Assembly (NCBI GenBank): GCA_014526335.1
Contig: JACTAT010000133.1
Coordinates: forward strand, 171,658 to 235,657
Direction of reading: 5' to 3'
Source: Chrysaora quinquecirrha
Taxonomy: Eukaryota > Cnidaria > Scyphozoa > Semaeostomeae > Pelagiidae
Length of the DNA: 64,000 nucleotides
The position numbers were made by a program, and so were the translations under genes. Below, one piece after another: positions 60,001 to 64,000 of this stretch. The notes under the pieces were generated by a model. The model was given only the letters and a program-made list of their open reading frames with translations. It did not search any database and had not been told where the DNA came from. The number at the start of each line of letters is the position of its first letter. Within the stretch, counting starts at the first letter, position 1.

Positions 60001-61436
60001 CGTTTTATTACCGGAATTGTTCGATCAAGTGAACCCTTTCTAAGTGAAAAATTTAGGAAGCGCACTTCCTCCAAAAGGAGAAGCGTTCACATAGAAAACA
60101 TTAACTAAGCAAGAGCGAGAAAAGGAGACATCTTTTGTTAAATTTAAAAGCATTTTCGCTGACACTCCTCAAAGTAGAAAATTCGGAAAACAGACCCAAG
60201 CAAATGAAAATTGTGGAATTTAAAGGCATTTTATTTAAACGCAGATAAAAATTCTGGGAATCACTTCTTTTTTTCAGGCATCACACGGGCACGAAACTTC
60301 ATAAACAACCAATTTTTTGTGTGGTAGGTAAATAATCCTTTTTAATGGTACGCAATCCGTTGTCTCGGTTTTCACTCACGTTTTCACTCTCAGTAGGGGG
60401 TCATTGGGCATTGGAGAGCGGTTTTACGGTTTTTACCTTAAAAAACTACGGTCTCACGGTTTTTCAATTTGTGATTTCGGGGCGGTTTTAAGGTTTTATG
60501 GAGAAACATGTACGCTTGTACGGTTTTTGGCTAAAAAAAATTTGCGGTTTTACGGTTTTTCGACCCTCCCTATGACCCTCCTCTGAGGATTATCAGACAA
60601 GAAAGCTTTTGAAAACGTGCCAAGGTGTTTCTGCTTTTCTTTGCAATCGACGCATATTGTTAAGATATCTTTATACTCACAGCCTTCGAGAGGTACATGG
60701 CATCATCAGTTAAATGATAAATGCTTAATAACCCGCCAAGAATTCGAATTGTTGATTCAAACAAATTCACATCGCCAGTTCGATCAAAACGAAGTTCTTT
60801 CTCAACCCAATCCCTTGCTTCCTTATATTCTTCTTTAAGATTCATCAACCACATGGTATCTAGAGAATCAATTAAAGTCAGTCCAAGACCAAACCACTCA
60901 TTGTGTGATTTCGCTATTGGATTTAGCTCATCATGTCCCCATGCATATTCCTTATAACCTTTCCAAGCATGTTTAAAGGCTTTTATAACTTCTTTCTGTC
61001 TGGCAGTGTGTGTTACAAGTTCAGGACGCTTTGCAAAATCAGTAACGGGTTTTGTTTTTATATTTTTGACGACAACGTCCACTTCATCTAATTTAGACTT
61101 TTTTACATCAGTGTTTGCAACATCTGTCCTCAATTTCTTCTCCTCAGTTTCTTTCTGGGGGACTGAGACTTTATTTCGCTCAAGTAACTTTGGTGGTCCC
61201 CTTTTATTACCAGACTGTTTTTCACGATATTCTTTTAGTTTCTCTAGAATTAGTTCTCTATTTAATGGTTTTGGAATTTGACGATCTGTATCTCCATGGG
61301 GCTTATGTTCTGTGTCTCTTTCTAATTCAAAGGTGTTAGGTGACGTGAGATGAAGAAACAGGAACAAGCATGGTATAATCACAAATAAAACCAGGAACAA
61401 AAAATATTTTTGAAAAGATGGCAGCCTTCTCCATAA
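53745..61436 (-). CDS. MAN1B1: ER mannosyl-oligosaccharide 1,2-alpha-mannosidase (GH47)
   Basis: Six exons on the minus strand join in phase: 61436-60681, 58968-58777, 57413-57226, 56049-55926, 55100-54909 and 54080-53745, giving 595 residues without the first exon. GH47 ER mannosidase I removes one alpha-1,2-mannose from Man9GlcNAc2 and helps send misfolded glycoproteins to ERAD. The protein is type [14 protein letters not shown] then a transmembrane stretch ([18 protein letters not shown]), a Lys/Glu-rich stem, and the (alpha/alpha)7 domain. GH47 landmarks include [60 protein letters not shown] and the terminal [11 protein letters not shown]. The exon with the start codon is not seen and may lie in or beyond the gap at 61907. 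Human MAN1B1 has 699 residues. Confidence 0.93.
54909..55100 (-). CDS. MAN1B1: Mannosidase exon ([14 protein letters not shown] block)
   Basis: 192 bp, acceptor ACATTTAG, donor [26 protein letters not shown] carries one conserved Cys; [19 protein letters not shown] carries the other Cys of the usual GH47 disulphide and the conserved P-x-G-L-x-PE motif. Confidence 0.92.
55153..55290. repeat. CAA-rich low-complexity tract
   Basis: AACAACAACAACATC and CAACAACAGCAACAAATAAC repeats in a mannosidase intron. Confidence 0.7.
55376..55610. mobile_element. Single MITE arm related to the element at 25247
   Basis: CAATAGACCTTTTC followed by GCTGACACGACATATTGCTT and GAAGATGGCGAGCATCTTGA matches the right arm of the 25247-25695 element (reverse complement) at roughly 80%. 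No second arm was found nearby, so this copy seems truncated. It lies in a mannosidase intron. Confidence 0.5.
55926..56049 (-). CDS. MAN1B1: Mannosidase exon ([12 protein letters not shown] block)
   Basis: 124 bp, acceptor TCCAAAACAG, donor GTACTT. It encodes [20 protein letters not shown] and [18 protein letters not shown]. Confidence 0.9.
56262..56560 (-). pseudogene. Penelope-type 3' fragment in a mannosidase intron
   Basis: CGTCTGACAATCTTCAGAGT, then GTATGAACGTCATAAACAGA and GAATTTATACCCAGACGCGG parallel 63566-63650. The GTGGACAGAAAGAGTTAATT stretch (reverse strand) parallels 27918-27935. These are the tail and 3' flank of the same GIY-YIG retroelement family. No intact frame. Confidence 0.5.
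56945..57065 (+). repeat. 5S rRNA-derived sequence (SINE head or pseudogene)
   Basis: GAAGTTAAGC at 56994 and GGATGGGTGAC at 57027 match the internal control regions of animal 5S rRNA, and their 33-bp spacing equals that of 5S genes. The 5' part (TAGTAGCTCATTGGCTTAGC) has diverged from a functional 5S and the segment after GACTTTCCGG does not close the molecule. A 5S-derived SINE (SINE3-like) or a decayed 5S copy is likely. It lies in a mannosidase intron, opposite to the gene. Confidence 0.6.
57226..57413 (-). CDS. MAN1B1: Mannosidase exon ([12 protein letters not shown] block)
   Basis: 188 bp, acceptor CTATTGTAG, donor GTAAG, ending two bases into a Lys codon. It encodes [20 protein letters not shown] and [18 protein letters not shown], a strongly conserved GH47 catalytic-domain segment. 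Confidence 0.92.
57661..58014. mobile_element. MITE with about 28-bp terminal inverted repeats
   Basis: GGGCTTGTTTACGTGGAGGT near 57664 pairs with the reverse complement of ACTTCC-type end CTTCCAAGTAAACAGGCTCC (57995-58014). No clear target duplication. The 99-codon plus-strand frame inside is not recognised as a gene. It lies in a mannosidase intron. Confidence 0.45.
58777..58968 (-). CDS. MAN1B1: Mannosidase exon (KELGDRLL block)
   Basis: 192 bp, acceptor TCTTTTGCAG, donor GTATGT. It encodes [20 protein letters not shown] to [20 protein letters not shown]. Confidence 0.92.
59048..59130. repeat. Dispersed repeat, copy 1 (partner at 61828)
   Basis: AGACCATTTCAACTAATGGC, then GGTCATAGAGAAATTTCGAC and TTCAGATTCGAATTC. 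It matches 61828-61906 with few differences. Confidence 0.7.
60278..60345 (-). pseudogene. Short GIY-YIG entry fragment of the Penelope family
   Basis: The minus strand reads [15 protein letters not shown], the stretch just before the YVGRT core in the copy at 63.9 kb. Flanking 60160-60200 resembles that family's 3' region. Fragment only. Confidence 0.4.
60395..60582. mobile_element. Short MITE, inverted copy of the 12725 family
   Basis: Begins GGGGGTCATTGGGCATTG and ends CTATGACCCTCC with an interior of ACGGTTTT repeats. CTCTCAG and CTCTGAG flank it as a possible diverged target duplication. It lies in the largest mannosidase intron. Confidence 0.6.
60681..61436 (-). CDS. MAN1B1: Mannosidase exon: transmembrane anchor, stem and domain start
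   Basis: Acceptor TTTGTTTTAG, donor GTGAGT, phase 0 at both ends. It encodes the membrane anchor, a basic stem, and [20 protein letters not shown] through DDAMYLSKA. The ATG at 61400 lies within the hydrophobic segment and is not a credible start. Confidence 0.9.
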
Positions 61437-61827
61437 CTAAAACAAAGAAAGGAATTTTTAGTCTTAGGTGCCTAATTGCCTCTCCTCTCGCTAAGAAATG
61501 TTTTGAAAATTTTCGAACCACCACTCTTACGAGGAACCCCTGCTTTTTAAGATTCACATTGATATCAATGTTGATATCATGTTTCACTTGTACTCCCTAC
61601 TCTTTTTGAGAACTTTGGATTTTCTAGCCTCATAAGTACTATAACCAGTTTTGAGACAACGTTTGTGAGGCAAACTCCGCCCCCCCCCTGTTTATTCCAA
61701 CTCCCTTGCCAAATACATTCTTAGCAAAGTTCAAGCCTCCCTATTCTGATCCCCTAGCAATTAGGCACCTAAGAATATCTAGCAAATCACTCAGTCCACA
61801 AGATTTCCTAGATTTCTGTACAATAGA

Positions 61828-61906
61828 CCATTTCAACTAAGGGCCTCGTTTTCAAAAAAAATTAAAAATAAGGTCATAGAGTAATTTCAACTTCAGATTC
61901 GAATTC
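61828..61906. repeat. Dispersed repeat, copy 2, abutting the gap
   Basis: Same sequence as 59048-59130 and cut off by the N run exactly after GATTCGAATTC. Confidence 0.7.
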
Positions 61907-62406
61907 NNNNNNNNNNNNNNNNNNNNNNNNNNNNNNNNNNNNNNNNNNNNNNNNNNNNNNNNNNNNNNNNNNNNNNNNNNNNNNNNNNNNNNNNNNNNNN
62001 NNNNNNNNNNNNNNNNNNNNNNNNNNNNNNNNNNNNNNNNNNNNNNNNNNNNNNNNNNNNNNNNNNNNNNNNNNNNNNNNNNNNNNNNNNNNNNNNNNNN
62101 NNNNNNNNNNNNNNNNNNNNNNNNNNNNNNNNNNNNNNNNNNNNNNNNNNNNNNNNNNNNNNNNNNNNNNNNNNNNNNNNNNNNNNNNNNNNNNNNNNNN
62201 NNNNNNNNNNNNNNNNNNNNNNNNNNNNNNNNNNNNNNNNNNNNNNNNNNNNNNNNNNNNNNNNNNNNNNNNNNNNNNNNNNNNNNNNNNNNNNNNNNNN
62301 NNNNNNNNNNNNNNNNNNNNNNNNNNNNNNNNNNNNNNNNNNNNNNNNNNNNNNNNNNNNNNNNNNNNNNNNNNNNNNNNNNNNNNNNNNNNNNNNNNNN
62401 NNNNNN
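61907..62406. other. Assembly gap of exactly 500 N
   Basis: All bases are N; the round length suggests a placeholder rather than a measured gap. The next astacin exon, and possibly the mannosidase first exon, could fall here. Confidence 0.99.
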
Positions 62407-62722
62407 CGTTCTATACTTTCTCAGCCCCTCGGTAGGATGAGCTGCCATAGAATTATGACTTTAATCCTGTTCCTATTTTAGTATAGGCTCGCTAAACAAG
62501 TCTCTGTTATGCTCCTTGGAGCTGATATGTCGCTAATAACATCTTCTTGAGTTGCCCTGCGCACCAACAACAGCAATTATAGCGAGGAGGAGGGACTGGT
62601 GTAGTCAGTTTAATTTTAGTACAAACAACTAGCCTCTTTAAGAGTCTGGCGTTGCACGTTGGTTCAAAAGGTTGTATGAATTTTCGAACTAGCTACATCT
62701 CTTCATGGTCTACGGTACTTAC
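62407..62722. other. Intron or intergenic DNA right of the gap
   Basis: No coding exon found. In particular, no continuation of the astacin domain (FxHEQxR) is seen on the minus strand, so that exon should be in or beyond the gap. Confidence 0.4.
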
Positions 62723-62826
62723 CCAAAGCATGCATGGTTTCGTGAATAATGGTCGATTTACTGAGGCACATATGGCCCAAAGAAACGGCTGTTTCAGGAA
62801 TTCTCTTGCCAATCGGTGACCAGCAA
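62723..62826 (-). CDS. Astacin metallopeptidase, one internal exon with the zinc site
   Basis: A 104-bp exon with acceptor GACTGTAG and donor GTAAGT encodes CWSPIGKRIPETAVSLGHMC followed by LSKSTIIHETMHALG. CxSxIG, the VSLGxxC block and HExMHALG form the first part of the astacin zinc-binding active site; two His ligands and the catalytic Glu are present. The third His and the Met-turn would be in the next exon downstream, which is not visible here. Astacins are secreted or membrane-bound zinc endopeptidases acting on matrix, signalling proteins or prey. The exon splits codons at both ends (one base of the first codon, one of the last). Other exons of this gene are not identified. Confidence 0.85.
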
Positions 62827-63520
62827 CTACAGTCAATGACAAAACAATGTTTTATGTGAAAATTAGAAAGTCGAATGAAAAAGAGAATTTTTTTGTGCCA
62901 TGTTTTTAAAGCTACTGCACATACGTGAAATTATTGAACCCCAGCTCATTTTGTGATCAAGAAAGGGCCTTAAATCTTCCTCTTTTACGTACTTTGCAAA
63001 TTCGAAACAGTTCTATCGGTTTTCAGCTCAAAGTTAACTCAAACATCTATACCTGGCCACCGATGGACACACACTTGTAAAGCATGATTCATCTGATGTT
63101 GCTTCATTACAAAAGGCTTCTTCGTTGTCTAGTAGATTAACAGTTCGGCTATGGAGGCATCTTTCGGCAAATGGATGAACCAATCATAAAATTTCTTTCA
63201 TTCCGGCCAATCCACCTCTACGACTATCTTTTTTACTTTTCCCTTTACTTCAGATTTTTCATGCATGTCATTTTAATTTGAGTGCCTTGGTTGCTTACCG
63301 GAAATAATCGATTGAGCGCCGTGCGGCGCGGCGCTTATTTGATTGCGGTGACTAATTGACTGTGGCACTTATTTCAAAGATTGTCGAAAACGCTTAAACT
63401 TTGTAACTTTGGCTAAATAATGTTTTCAATTGATGGTTACAACTCTTATTTTAACAAAATATGCCGCCAGGAGATTTGTTTTTACCAACATTAGTCTAGT
63501 CTTTGAGTTGTACAAAACTT

Positions 63521-63960
63521 CAAAATTGCGATGAATAGCGGAATCATTTTCGGGTATACTTAAAAGCTTTTTTCGTCTGACACTCCTCAGAGTACGAACG
63601 TCAGAAACAGACCGAAACAATAGACTAAGGCGAAATTTATACCCAGATGCGGCTCGATCTGTCTACACAGAACCGGCCTTTTGATTTTTATGTAGACAGA
63701 TTCCAAAACCCCTAAGTGAAACAAAGATCTTGCTTTGCCAATGATTCTGAAAAAATCCTCGCTGTAATTTTCCGCACAAATCGGGTTATCGAGTAGATGT
63801 TGTCCTATGGTAGAATCATGTTTAAGACTAGGTTGTTGTTTAGACTCACGGGTCACCTAATCTCTGGGAAGTACGACCTACGTACCTGGCATCACACCGG
63901 CACGAGAATTCATAAATGACCAAACTTTTTTGTGTGGTAGGTACGCAATCCTTTTGAATA
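63521..63960 (-). pseudogene. GIY-YIG fragment of a Penelope-type retroelement
   Basis: The minus strand first reads CDARYVGRTSQRLGD (63900-63855), the GIY-YIG core, then meets a stop. In another frame from about 63856 it continues HDSTIGQHLLDNPICAENYS, FFRIIGKARSLFHLGVLESV and YIKIKRPVLCRQ, the conserved C-terminal half. One frameshift separates the two. The 3' flank to 63521 (CGTCTGACACTCCTCAGAGT and following) is shared with 56262-56430. The reverse transcriptase part is absent. Confidence 0.65.
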
Positions 63961-64000
63961 GATGGTAGAACTTTCCGAGTTCCAAAAACTAACCGAGGGT

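Noticed and set aside
61336..61587. 83-codon minus frame as the mannosidase first exon
   Set aside because: It overlaps the transmembrane exon in another frame and spans its acceptor; it does not join in phase.
63049..63172. Cys-containing minus frame (NEEAFCNEATSDESC) as the upstream astacin exon
   Set aside because: The donor phase fits, but the sequence does not resemble the astacin segment expected before CxSxIG, so I could not support it.

Overview
This is nuclear DNA from an animal. All recognisable genes are metazoan housekeeping or secretory-pathway genes with GT-AG introns. The mix of a carotenoid oxygenase, an astacin peptidase, several Penelope-like GIY-YIG fragments, many foldback MITEs and AT-rich intergenic DNA suggests an invertebrate, most likely a cnidarian such as an anthozoan. 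That assignment is inference. No prokaryotic feature is present.

Layout. At 1-2.6 kb lie an unrecognised Cys/His-rich ORF and a 0.92-kb Penelope-like element with inverted arms and a 13-bp target duplication. The single-exon dolichol kinase gene (minus, 3099-4820) and the V-ATPase G subunit gene (plus, three exons, 12041-14926) stand head to head. A 6.87-kb DNA transposon (about 4996-11865) sits between them, with inverted termini, a 10-bp flanking direct repeat and a 208-bp tandem array. Without it the two start codons would be about 340 bp apart, so it appears to have split a compact divergent promoter. Its three-exon gene predicts a SINHCAF/FAM60A-like zinc finger, a DDE-like core, a RING-like finger, a second Cys cluster and a C-terminal globular part. 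Two homopolymer frameshifts and one in-frame stop now break it.

From 15 to 21.7 kb there is mostly repeat-bearing intergenic DNA: a foldback MITE, a 26-bp perfect palindrome and a 64-bp minisatellite. A carotenoid oxygenase gene (RPE65/BCO family, minus) runs from 50048 down to 21771. Its introns hold a microsatellite element with palindromic tips, a tRNA-derived SINE, a long-TIR MITE, a decayed Penelope fragment, a 911-bp foldback and a 1.55-kb tandem repeat.

The tandem repeat starts as two nearly identical units (29164-32270). It then degrades into shortened, mosaic, increasingly A/T-only sequence with a 909-base pure T run (43692-44600) and returns abruptly to clean sequence near 49.7 kb. 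I read this as an assembly or consensus artefact. It has apparently swallowed at least one carotenoid oxygenase exon.

The right end carries ER mannosyl-oligosaccharide 1,2-alpha-mannosidase (MAN1B1-like, minus, six exons seen, 53745-61436), a 500-N gap, one astacin metallopeptidase exon and another Penelope fragment. Dolichol kinase (dolichyl phosphate for N-glycosylation) and ER mannosidase I (N-glycan trimming and ER quality control) both serve the N-glycan pathway. Nothing here suggests they are co-regulated.
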